Of a stretch of DNA of 64,000 nt, positions 37,101 through 50,600 are shown piece after piece. The notes below the pieces were generated by a model, which was given only the letters and a program-made list of their open reading frames with translations, was not told the origin of the DNA and searched no databases. The stretch's first letter is position 1; each line of letters begins with the position of its first letter. The translations under genes and the position numbers were made by a program. Source of the stretch: Hydractinia symbiolongicarpus (lineage: Eukaryota; Cnidaria; Hydrozoa; Anthoathecata; Hydractiniidae); NCBI RefSeq assembly GCF_029227915.1, contig NC_079876.1, forward strand, positions 21,454,001 through 21,518,000. Reading direction: 5' to 3'.

Positions 37101-40100
37101 TGTAGCACCAGTGTGCCCTCCTGCCTTCTGTTCTGTGTTGTTGTTGCGAGAGTGAAAAAGTGCTGGTGTTGTTAAAGATGGTAGACTCAACTGTGACGTA
37201 GCGTGGCTGTTCTTTCATATATATTTGAAGTTCTTTGTTGCTGCTGGCATATACACTGAAAACATGTTGCTTTGATTGGATGCCATTTTGATAAAGATAT
37301 TCATTAAGCAAAATAGTAAACAAAACCAGGACCCACGCCCTAAGTCTGAACAATGAGTCTAAAGTCTAAATTTGTGCGAAGTCTGAAGTCTGAATTTTTG
37401 TGAAGTCTGAAGTCTGAATTTTATAAGTCTGAATATTGCACCATTTGAGCCGCCATAGCTGATAGAATGAATCGATAAGCGTTCTGGTAAATCGTTCTAC
37501 TTCCCATTTCGTTGCAGCATGTAAGGTAAAGTTGTCCGATGCTTGATGTTTCTGGCTTGAAGGTATTGTTGCAGTTTTTCGGAAACAAACTGTGGACTGT
37601 TATCAGTGATGATTTTATCAGGACTTCCAAATTGGGTGAATATGGAATCCAGGTGTCCGATAAGTTTGGTCAATGTGGTGTTCTTGAGTTTGATCACGAT
37701 AGGATACTTCGATCTGTGATTGATAATCACGAAGAGGTACTCCCCTGTAGGGTACAGTCCTTGTAGATCAGGAGCAAGCACACTCCATGGTTTTTTTAGT
37801 TGCATCATGGTCAGTTCTGCATGGTTCATAGTTGCTGGTGACGTCGCTTGGCAAGACAATGGAATACAAGATTTTTGACATCTGTATTGATCGTGTGCGA
37901 CCATACTTTTTCTCTGAGTAGAGCATTTGTCTGGATGATGCCTTGGAGTCGCTTCGGTATCTGGTTACCTTTTAGTACAATGCCATCATATACTGAAAGT
38001 TCATGACAAAACTGCTTAAATGGTTTAGTGACATGAGATTTGTTGCTGTTGATGGCTGAGATGACTGCTTGAAGATCTCTGTGGCGTTTTAAATGTTGAC
38101 AATGGATACATTCTTTGGTACTGTGTCCATGATTAGGTGTTTGATGTATGCATCTTCGTTTTCTTTCCTGAATAGGTTTGAGCATGGTGATCTGCGGAAG
38201 TAATCTGCTGCATTGTTCACACAAGGTTGATAAACAAGAGTGCATTGGTAGGCTTGAAGTCGCAACATCCATCATTGGATCCTGGGTGGTGAACTTGATC
38301 GATTTGAGAGGACCTTCAACAGTGGTTTGTGATCTGTGTTGATCGTGAGTTCTTTGTCGTATACAAACTAGTGAAAGTGTTCACATCCGAATAAAACTGC
38401 TAGTGCTTTTCATTCTATCTGTGAATACTGTTGTTCTGTTTTGTTGAGCGATCTACTGCCAAATGCAACTGGAAGCATACTCCCATCTCCTTGTTTTGTG
38501 ACTGAGTATAGCACCCATTTCTACTGGACAAGCATCTACAGTTACGGCCGTTTCAGCTGCTGTGTTGTAATAAGCTAGAACTGTTGCTGTCATGAGTACT
38601 TCCTTCAAGTGGTCGAAAGCACTTTGTTGTTCGGTTCCCCACTGAAATACAGAGTTCTTCTTAGTAAGGTTCCGTAGCGGAGCTGTGATGGAGCTGAAGT
38701 TGGGAATGAACTTGGAGCAGTAGTTGACTAAACCGAGGAAGCTGCGTACTTTCTTTGGATTTTGTGGAACTTTGAATGAACATACTTTCTTAACTTTCGG
38801 ATTGTAGGGTAGGATACCTTTGTCAGTCAATGGATATCCAGAGAAAACAATCTCGCTCTTCCTGAATTCACATTTTGCTGGATTCAGACAAAGTCCTTCT
38901 TCTTCCAATTTGGTAAAGACATTATCTAGGTTTGAATTGTGTTTCTCGTCTGATGTACCAAGTATGAAGACGTCATCCGAAATGTTTGCAGCATCTGGGC
39001 AACCTGCAATCACTCTTTCAATATGTTTCTGGAACTGTTCGAATGCGTTAGATACGCCGTAGATGAGTCGGATATATCTGAATGCCCCTTTGTGAGTGAT
39101 AAATGTTGTTATATCACAAGAGTCAGGATGTAATTCTATCTAGTGATAGCCATCTTGAAGATCACTTTTAAAGAACACTTTTACATAGTGAGTTGCGGCA
39201 GGATTTTGGAATCTGGTGTTTTTCACAGATGATCCCTTCATCTGGTCGTCACATGTCTACACACAATTGTATTTTGCCATTACTTTTCAGAACAGGTACA
39301 ATTGGTGAGACCCATGTAGTTAGTCCTGTGGCTGGTTCGATGATGTTCAGGTCTAGATATCGATCTATTTCATCCAAAACCTTTTCTCGGGTGTGAAATG
39401 GCAATCTTCTTACTGGTTGTTACACTGGCTGTTTGGTACGATCAATGTCTAGTTGCATTTGAAAATCTTTCAATTTACCAATACCTTGAAAGAGCTTTTT
39501 GTGTTTATCCAGAACTGCTTGTGTTGAAGCTGGAATCTAAGACAAGTGGTTAATTTCTTTCGGTGGTGGACCAACTAGTAGCAAGTCTAAGGCGATAGCA
39601 GTGCTCTGACCAATGAGTGATCCACCTTTTTCTTTTATGACGAAAAACTTTGCATTTGATTGTTTGTCACCTGCTCTGATGATTTCTTGTAAGTTTCCCA
39701 TGATTTGTAGCGGTTTTGTAGCATTGTATGGGAAGATACATGTAGAGCACGGATGATATGTTGGGTGCGGTTTCATATTTGTAGGTGTCTTCGTCGAGTA
39801 TGTTTGCTGAACTGCCGGAGTCAATTAACATTTCAATGTTATTACCATGAATGTTCAGGGTATATTTACATGTATCATCTGGTGATAGCTGAAGGAGGTA
39901 GATTTCATCGTCATCATCATAAGATGGTTCTTCAACAATTTCCAAGTTGCGGGTCTTGTGGGCTCCCTTGATCCTGCACATTTTCATAAAATGTCAAACT
40001 TTCCCACATTCTGCATGTTTTCCTGCAGTCAGTACCTCGGTGTCCTTTGATACCACATCGGCTGCATTCAACTGCTGTATTTCTTTTGTTGTTGCTGTGA

Positions 40101-41585
40101 GATGATCCACCATTTCATCTTGTTTTTTAACCACCAGACTGGTAATGCCTGTTTTTTGTGAAGCATAGCTTTTTAATCTCACAAGTTAATTCATAAGTAC
40201 CTTCTTGGGATGCGTCTATGTTTTTAGTCTGTTGGTTAGCCGATTCAATCAGTTGTTCTAGTTTTAAAACTTTCTTGAGAGTGAGATCCTGTTCCATTAC
40301 CAAGCGTTTTCGAAATTTGTTGGATGTTGTTTTGGCTATCACGACATGTCTAATCAAGTTGTCCTTTTCTCCCTGAAAGTTGCCTGTAGCTGCCAGTGTT
40401 GTTAGCCTTACTATGAATTGGTTAATACTTTTGTTTGGTTTTTGATTATCTCTTGTACAATATATTCTTGGTAGTCAGACGTTAAGCCAAGAATGAAGAT
40501 GAATGGTGAGTCTTAAAATGTCCCTCGAATTTATGAATAGCTGTGGCAAAGTCAGTATCGGTATCAGAGAATGTTTTGAATAATTCCTTACAATCTGGAC
40601 CCATGAGGTGTAGTAAACAGTTACTGTTCCTTGTCAGTAATTCCACTGGTTAAGAGAAAATAGGTAAAGCTGGCTTTCCATCTCTTCCATCGCTGGGATA
40701 TAGCGGTTGGTTCACAGGTTGGGTCGCAGTAAGCTGGAGCTGGGAGTTGGAGTGCGGTAGCCATGTTTGTTGACAAGCACACAATCAGGACACAAACCTA
40801 GGAGCAGGCTACTAGACATCCTGAGTTTGGAGAATAAAAAGAAAACCTAGAGGAGCAGCGTTTGCAAAATGGTTAGCGCTTGTAGACAGATTAACACACA
40901 AACAATATCAATAAACATGAAGTGAGTTCGTGAAGTTTCAAGTTATTTTCAAGTACCCCTTGTAGACTTTAACGTATGCCTTTGCACGAAATGAAGAAGC
41001 CAGATAAAATACTTGAAGACTTGTTGCCAATGTTGTGTTATATTATGCATTTCATATGAAGATAAGACCTGTTGTTAGTGACATACCTCAGACTCACTAG
41101 GCATCACAACAGCCATCTTTAATGCTTATCTGAACGAACCAGAGTTCCGTGGTTCCAAGGTATAGCCAATATAGTAAGATAAATGGTAGGGGAGCTGCAG
41201 CGCAATACTACATGACATACATGATCCTATACATTTTCTTGATCAGCGTTTTAAGATCATACCATGAAGGCAACAGGTATACAATTTTCTAAAAAAGATA
41301 TTGGTGTTTTTGTGGGTCTTTGCTGACGTTGGCAAAAGTTTTAAACCCTTATATCTTCTTATGCGTTCGTCGAAAACATATGATCCTATACATTATTTTG
41401 ATCAGCGTTTCAACCTCTGCGTATTACAGGAAACGGATAACTTGTAACTGCACTGCTGACGTCAGCAGAAAATCTAAAACAACCTATTTTTCCATTGTCC
41501 TTCTGCCTAAGTGGATTTCTCCACAGGCCTTGTCAACTAGTTGATTATTGATAAATGCTTTCATTATTTTGGAAAATAAAATGAC

Positions 41586-41617
<32 letters not shown>

Positions 41618-44600
41618 ACAATATTTATACAGGATTTTTTACACTTCAGTAAAATGAACTACTGCTATCATTGTGTGTCCTGTCAGTAAAATATATAAAA
41701 GAAAGAAAAATATAAGCAAAAACTATTATCTACTAAATAACCACTCATAAGTTAGCTAAGAAATTAATATAAAACGCATGTACGTACCAAGAAAAAAGAA
41801 AAAGAGAAAAAAGAAAAATGTGAAACTAGAATGCGCAAAAGTTAGAAACAGAAGCTACTTAAATAATTACTAAAAACATATAAAACATGTTTTAAAAGCG
41901 AATATTTACATAAAATGTTGATAAACTAATTTTTTGAACTGAAATAAGTTATCGCAACAACGTATTTTTAATGGTAAGTCATTGTATAATGCTGCACCAA
42001 GATATTTGAAGGATCTTTTTCCGAACTCCAATTTTATACGTGGTAATTTCACTAACATATTTCGATTCCGTGTGTTAATTGAATGCTCGTTGATAACAAA
42101 ATAATTATTGAAATTTTCGCAGACAGTGCTCGTCAGACAGCTTTTTACCAAAATGCATGCCCGTCCTTTCATCTTTTCTTCAATACTCCCAATCGTATTT
42201 TTTCCTTCAACTATTTGTCCGGCTCGATTTTCTATTGATTGTAACTTTTTTCATTGGGTCATCGTTAATTTTAAATTTAAAAGAGAACTATAAAACAAAA
42301 TGGGTTCAATTACCATCTGATAGATTTTATATGCAGCTTCAAAACTCAGAAATGGTCGCATTTTTCTAAGAAGGTTCAATCTTCCGGCTGCTTTCTTACT
42401 TCTCAAAATTATCAACCAGGGTTAGTGACGAATCCAGTTCGTTTCCCAAATATATGTAAGACGTGGAATGATGAATAGGTTGACCCTGCATTGCCAATTG
42501 GATTGTATTTTTGGTATTTTTACGGGATAATCTTTTAGATGTTCCAAATAGCACAGTTTCTGTTTTTCCTTTCTTTAGATTCAGTATGAGTTCATTATCG
42601 TTCAAATAAGTGGATACGTTTTCTAATTCATCGTTCAATGTTGTTTCTATTATATAGGGGTCAGCATTTGCAACATAGATGACGGTATCGTCAGCAAATT
42701 GAATACACTTACTTTTCTCAAGGTGTTCCGAGAAGTCATTAAAAAATATCAAAAATAGTATAGGACCGAGTATCGATCCTTGCGGCACTCCACTTACAAC
42801 GTTAAAACTTGCTGATGTTCGATTGCCAACTTCAACAACTTGTGATCGGTTAAAAAGATAATCTGTAAACTACAACAATTCTACATTGTCAACACCGTAT
42901 GATGAAAGTTTTCTTAAGACTACATCGTGACTGATCGTATCGAACGCTTTACTTAAATCCAGGAACAGCGCTCCAACTAACTTTCCGTTCTCGGCAGCTT
43001 GTCTTACTTCGTCAACAAGTAGTGTTGTTGCAAGATGTGTTGAACAATTAGCTCTATAGCCAAATTGGGAGTCATTTAGTAATTTCTCATTTTCTAAAAA
43101 TTCCATTAATTGTGTGTGTACTGCTTTTTCCACTAATTTAGAGAGTATTGGCAACACTGAAATTGGACGATAATTTTCAGGTTTGTTTGTGTCTCCTGAT
43201 TTAAAAAGTGGGACGATTTTTGCTTGTTTCCATGCGTTCGGAACTGTACTGGAGCGTAAAGACTGGTTAATAATGTGATGTAACAGAACAATTAAATGTT
43301 GCGCATAATCTTTAAGCATTCCAGGAGGGAGTTCATCAAGCCCAGTGGATTTCTTTCTCTTTAATTTCTTTTTAAGAAAATCCTTAATAAAAACTTTAGA
43401 CACATATTGAAAATTAAAAGATTTTCTAGTTTTGGAGCAAATGTGATTTGGCGGTTTCCAGGTAAAGTTCTTCAATTTAAATGCGGATGACTTCAGATTA
43501 TTTACGTCTGTTGAAAAGTAATCACGGAAGGCATTGGCGCGAGTTTGATTATCTTTCTCGTTATTAGACGCATTTTTTATGTTAGCCTTTGTCGGAAATA
43601 TAGTTTTCACTGCTTTCCAGAAAGCTTTGGGATTTGTGCGGTTTTTCGTCTATTAAGTTCTTGTGATGTTTAGCCTTAGCGTTTTTTTGCATATTGTTGC
43701 ATTTATTTCTTAAGTCCTTATATTTCCTCCAATCAATTGCACTGTTGCTTTTTCTAGCCTTTCGTAAAAGTTGATCACGCTGGTTCATTATTGATTTGAA
43801 GTTTTCGTTAAGCCAAGCGCATGGGCGACCTTTCACTCTTTTTTGAATGATCGGCGCATGTTTGTCGAAAATATCTTTTACAATACCATTTAATGTGTTA
43901 ACAGCGTCATTAACGTTTGATAAAGATAATACCGGCAACCAATTTACTTGTTCAAAATCACGATTCATATTATCAAAATTGTATTTGGCATAATTTCTGG
44001 TTTTGACTGTTTTTGACGTGTACTTTTTGTTGTTTAATTCTCGTACGCAACCTACTAAATCATGGTCACTGAGACTAGTAGGTATGACGTCTTGTTCAGC
44101 GATTGACCCAGGGTTGTTCGTTGCTATAATGTCGATTAAAGATTTTGTGTCCTGCGTTACACGCGTTGGTTTTTTAATTATTTGTGTTAAACCCTTCTGT
44201 TGAATAATTGCTTTAACTTCTCTATTATCTCGTGAATTTAAATAGTTAACATTCATATCTCCTATGAGTATAACATCTTTAGACTCCGCACAACAAAGTG
44301 ATAATGATGTCTCTAATAACTCATTGTAATTACTCGGCAAGTGTTTTGTGCCGTTTGGAGGCCTATAATGTGTTGCTATAAGAATTTTTAACGACAATTT
44401 CTATAACAATGCTTTCGAGTTTACCAATCTCCAAATCTGTTCGCCTAACATAGTTTATGTTGTCATTTATATAAACTGCTACACCTCATCCTTTACCAGT
44501 ATTACGATTTCTTTTTTCAAAATTATAACCTGGGATATCATACAACTGATCGACATCTTCGGCGGTTGAAATATGAGTTTCCGATAACGTAAACACATCT

Positions 44601-47600
44601 ATGTTTGGATGCGATGAAAAAAGTGCCTGTAAACCACTAAAATTTGCTAATAAGCCACGAACATTTTGATGTAATACATTCAATCCTTTTCTCTTTAACA
44701 GTTCTAATAAATCATTCTTTCTTTCGTATTCAACAGTTTCAATATTTCCACAAAACAACAACAGGAATAATAGTAAAGCGTAGAACACGACTGTACTGGC
44801 TGCCATCATTGTCATCCTTTTCAAAAAAATAAAATGACTTAGAAGAAGTTGTCATTACTTTTTTTACAGAATCGTTTTAAGCCATCGTGTATACCAAGTA
44901 ATATTAATTAATGTTTTCTTTATGTATGTTGCAGATCATTTTTTGCCTATTTGCCTTGATTCTAGGAAGTTTTTAAGGATCTGGTAAGTATAGGACCTAA
45001 GAATTTGACAGACCGTGTCTGATAGATCAATCACTTCTAACCTGGGTTGCTTATCAAATTGCTTATACTATTGTCACTACATGCAACAAAATAAATGGGT
45101 AATATCATATAGAAATAGTATATATTAAAAAACATGGGAAAGAAACAAAAACTATTTTTCGAATTACTACTAAAGTTCATGCTTTCGCAATCGTCAATTG
45201 AATAAAGGGACATGTAAACCTTAAACACAATTTTTTTTGTAATTAACTGTACTGTATTGATTGATTGATTTTTGTGTATTCTTGATAAGCATTTACTTTT
45301 TACTGGACCTTGTTTCTGGTCAATGCAATTACAATTTTTTTCAATTGCTGTATTCTGGTTATTGATGACTTTATTGTTGTGGATATTTATGTAGACTTTA
45401 AAAAGCTGTAAAAAGCTTTTATGTTGCTTGGATTAAATATTTTGTGAAGCCTATGTTGTTTCAGGAAGTGTTTGTCTATTAGAAGTAAGAACAATTTTTG
45501 ATCTTTGTTGAACCATTTATATTGTAAGAGGGATCCAGGCCTCTGAATAAAGAAAATAGTACCCACAGGATGTAACAAGTACATTAATATAGCTGCGTAC
45601 ATGATCATGTACATACGTAACTTTACTTCACCTATGCAATTTATTTTTTTTCACACCATGAAATTGCTTCATATTTCTTTTGCATAGTAGTGCTCCTATT
45701 ACAGTTTCCACACTCCCTTTATCACACAATCCAAGAGAACAGTTTTTCTTTTGTCTTATGCTATTCTAATCTATTTATATCTTCGCAATCTCATTGAGCA
45801 CATTGAAATAATTTGATTCTGGTAATAGAGCAGTATAGTAGGTATCATTTCTAGGTGTTATTAATATGTATTTCACAATCTAGTTCCCAGGACTTAATTA
45901 TTAATTGTTGTTGAAATTATTGAAAAACAATAAAATTAAATGTATAGATGATGATCTTCTTTTTTTTTTCCACTACATTCAAGCAACAAATGACCACTGA
46001 AAATATGAAACATATAATTAATAAGACACATGCAACTATCCTATTCCATTGCTACAATTCATTTTATCATACACATTGTGATTGCTGAGATATAAATGAA
46101 AGCTGGGGTAAGGGTAGCTATAGCTAGCTGGCCATAGAATGATCCTAAAAAATCTTCATTCCTAGCCAAAAATCCAAAAAATGGTGCGTTTACGATTTGT
46201 ACATGGCTAAAAAACGTGACAATATATTTATTTTGACATGTAAGAACACATAGATAACATATATCACAAAATAAAAAGCTTTCAGAAGACAAAAAAGGTC
46301 AAACAGACCTTTAAACCCAGCACTGGCCATCACCACTTTCAGAACCAAATGGCCTTCATTATCATGTTCCTTCATTGGCATAGCCAGACCGCAAAAATCC
46401 TGGATTGATGTTTCAAAGAATTAGACGTTTTGATTGCCATACTATGTGCGAGCGGTCAAAAAAAAGTAATAAAACTGTCTGGAAAGCTGACCTATTTGTT
46501 TTCTGTGGCTCCCGAGCGGAATTGGTGATTGAGATCACAGGGGTAATTATTATTAAAAATGGCGTATTTAAATAATGCGTTCGCTTCAATCACCTAATTT
46601 ATTTATTTAATTAAGGTTGGTAAATAAAAATAATTAAATTATTTAAGGAAATAAATTAATTTCTGGAATATATTTTAATCAATAATAACATTCTCGATTA
46701 AACCCCCTGGCTTTTAAAAATTGCGGAAAGATCAAAGTATTATTGGTAGACATTTTGCGTGATGGATAGACTTATACGGGTATTATAATATAGATAACAA
46801 AATTATATAAGTATTACAAAATTTTTTTTTGTATATCACTGTTATGGACAATCCATAATAATTATTATGTTGTTTATAGAATGTGTTAGATCTAAACTCA
46901 AAGTCTGTCCTTATTACCTCCTCAAGTCTCTACAATTTCTTACCCAATTATCCTCCTCCATTCTTTTCAAGTGTTCCAACTAACTCAATTTTCTTATCTG
47001 GATAACATCTTTAATGCTACGGATAGCTAGCCCGCTACTAGCTCATCTGAACTTTTTCTGTCTCTCTGACTGGCATTACACATCAACCTTACTATTCTCA
47101 TATCATTCCTTTTTAACCATCAAGATCTTCCTGCTTCACTGTCCATGTCTCACTATCAATGCAACATAACACTTTTTACCAGGCCTCGTACAACCTACCT
47201 TTTACCTCAATTGACAAGACTCTGTTAGTCAACAAAGAAAGTAAGAACTTTCTCCAAGCAGAACCTATCCTGCAAGTAACACTTCTTCCAACACCACCTT
47301 CACTACCTAACATATCACCAAAGTAACAGAAGTTCTTAACTATCTTTAACAAGCCACTGTTGTACATCATTAAAACTGGAAATACTTCATTGTCTATAAT
47401 CTCAACTTTGCAAGGCTTGCATACAAACTGAATGTAAGCTCTTAACCTTCCTCCAATACCACTGCACTTCTTATGTACCCAATATTTACAGGTCTGACAA
47501 AGATTGAGTTACTACTAACCCCTTGCCGAATGCTGGTTAAAGATCTAAAAATAGTGCGTTTTGAATTAGTTTGTAAAATTGAATAAAATTAATGCACAGG

Positions 47601-50600
47601 AAAAAACTTAAGAATAAAAAAGGTGAATTAAAAAACCCAGCAAATTTATCTAAATATCAATGTTTTTATTTACGGAATTATTTACAGCGTGCAGGGAAGT
47701 GTTTGTGTAGGTTTTATTAAGAGGCCTGCTGTTGAACCCTATCATATTAAGTTCTTACTTTTTATTTTCTGGAAATTCTTTATGTTTTTGATATTTTAGT
47801 TTAACATCATGTTCGTATTCCTGAAAGGCCTTCTCACATATAGGGGCAACTTCATTTTCGTTTGAGAAATGCTCAAATAGATGCTGCTCAATGTTGATTG
47901 GCGTTTATTTAATGATATTTGGTGGGTGTTTAAACTGAGAATGGATGTATTGAATTAGACTGTCTAGTTTACTGCATGGTTTAAAAGTTCCATTTTTGAG
48001 ATTTAACATAGTATCTAAAAAATTCACAGTCTTTTTTGCACTCCATAATAATATTTTTAACCCCTTTCTTTAAAGACTGCCTGCATTCTCTTTCTTATGC
48101 GTTCCATTCCGTGTCCACTTGTATCTTTAAAAGCAACGAATCCATTGTCATGGTATAATCGGTTGTTTGGATAAATTACATCCATCTTGTTTAATATAAA
48201 CAATCCAACAAGTTCACAAACTTCAGCACCATAATAAGGCCCATCACCAAGCATTTTCCCTCCCTTCTTTATCCACGTGTGGTTATGGGTGTGGTTTTTG
48301 CATAATGCAGAATAGTTTTTTATATTGTGCTCTTTTATCTGTATAATGTTGCCTGAATTGCGTCTGTTAGATAAGCAGTACTTATCTTTTTTACTTTTAC
48401 CTTTGAACTAATCAATAACTTCTTGGTTGTTTTTCCTTTGGTTTACTTTTGGGATTATTTTACTTATGTGCCCCAGTTCGTTTTTCACTGAATTAAGTCT
48501 AAGTTTTGTGTCATTGTAGAAGTTCTCTTTATGATCATTGAGTGTGTTAAAACAGGAGTTACTACTTTTTTTAAAAATTCTGTCAGAAATTTTTTTTCTT
48601 ATCACAATTTTCTTGATTTCCGCCTTTGCTGCGTTTGTAGAAGTTTACTATGTTAGTTAATTCAGCAAAAGTTAATGCTGAATTAGTACTATTAATTTTT
48701 AGTATATCATTTTTATTTGAAGCACCACAGAACTTTACTGTCTTTACGATGTTAAACAAATTCTTAAAATTAGCCAATTCTTGTATTTTGGATAGACCTT
48801 CTAATTATCATCACCAGCTATTTTGTTTCGGATGTAAAAATATGCCTTCCATCTTATTTGTTCTATCACAAGATTTTTTGTATTAATTGAATTCTATAAC
48901 GTCTTTTCACTGGTACTGAAATGTTTTTACACGAGTATTCAAATTGTATTTTTTTTCATTTCAAATAAAACTTGAGTGAAGTGGTCAAAGACAACAGAGC
49001 ATATATTTTATTCTTTATCTGTGTTTTTAAAATTATATGTGCATGACACATCTAGGTTCATGAACACATGAATACAGTAAATGGTGGAATAACAGCTGCA
49101 TGTGACTAACAACAATTGTGGAAAACCTGTAATTAATCGGTAACCGGATAATTACAAACAGACTAATTAAGAGAATATACAAATAAAATTTTTTATGCAC
49201 AGCCTTTTACAAAAAAAAAATGAAAATGTAGTTTATACCTTCATCATTTTGAGATTTATGCTACACTTATTTACGATTTTATGCTTCTTTATGATACGTC
49301 ATAATTGTTGCAAATAAAAATTTCCTTCATTGAAAATAATACTATTGCAGAACAGAAAAAAGGCATAGTCAAATGTTGACAATTTTTTTTTTAATTTTTG
49401 TTGGAAATGTGTATTAAGAAATTTATACCGCTTAATTAATTGTACATTTAATGCTTAATTAATCAACAATCGCAAATTGAGCTAAGTAATGCTGGTTATA
49501 AGATTCTCGAAAAGTAAGACTATTAAGTCTGGTTAAGCGTCTCCTCACTTATTTAGGCTACAGTGATTTTTCAAGATGTCAGTTCAACCACTTGATCAAT
49601 GCCACAGCACTAAATACATTATTTTATCTTTGATAAGCTGAGGAAAATTACATCACAGTTTCTTGTCTATCAGCTGCATGTTTGTGCGTCTGCGTAAAAA
49701 AAGTTCATTATTATAAAAAATTTTTTATTATTTTCAACATCTCACCCACAACTAAACCCTAGTCGGACTTTGCAGAATCCGTAACATGGTTTGCTAAGAG
49801 ACCTTGGCAAATATATAGCAAATATATAGATACAAAAGCGAAGAGGGGGAGTGAGGGTGTTCTGACAAAAGCAGATATCCTTTAAAAGGAATTCTTTTTA
49901 TGTATTTCCTATTGATTTCGTTTTTTTTTTTGGAGAGAAGAGAACATTAAATACAAGTCGTTTTATTATGCATTTACATTAAATGGAGAATTCTTACTAG
50001 TTTGTATCTAGGGAGTTTTTTTGCTAAAAATATCACAATTAGTGTCTGCACAGACATGGGGAGAGTGTTAAGAAGAAATCCTTCTCCAAATGGTTTGAAC
50101 AATAAAGGTGCAGGAGGTCTAAGAAGACCTGGATACGAGGTCTTTTTCTTACATAATAAACACATTTATAAGGAACACAATGCTGCAGCTATATCCTCCT
50201 TTTAACTGTTAACTGACTATGTATTACGTTCTAAAAGGGTACCGTATTTCCTCTATTTAGCGCAGGGCTCTAATAAGCACTGCATCTATAATTTGGAATA
50301 CAAAATAAGCGCCGCCCTCTATTAAGCGCCGCCCTCTATTAAGCGCCGCCCTCCTAAAAGCGCATCATCAAAGTGCGGCGCTTATTAGAAACACAAAAAA
50401 ATGACAAAACAACGATTTTTATTCTAATTCTGTTTTTTTTATTCGTAAATTCTTCCACTTCTATCTCTAAATGTGAATATTTTTCTTTTTCATCAATTCC
50501 TTTCAATCATTTCAGCTTAAAATGTGAAATTTTTGAAAAAATTATTACACCAGAAACACCATGAACTGTGCGCACTTTACTACATACCATATACCTGTAC

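Larger units (their letters stand above)
32969..37446. mobile_element. 4.48-kb inverted-repeat element carrying an integrase-core gene and a HECT gene
   Basis: Both ends begin AAATGGTGCAATATTCAGAC when read inward, followed by arrays of TTCAGACTT (32981-33070 left, 37330-37440 right, in inverted sense). Between them lie an integrase-core pseudogene on the plus strand (33140-34964) and a HECT pseudogene on the minus strand (37065-35483), facing each other. The insertion target is visible: the Gypsy integrase reading EVERFTRTLIDS runs into the right end and resumes as EGKDWRKHLDQFLLS beyond the left end. I could not identify a clean target duplication (flanks GGACTG and GAGCCG on the plus strand). 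Confidence 0.75.
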
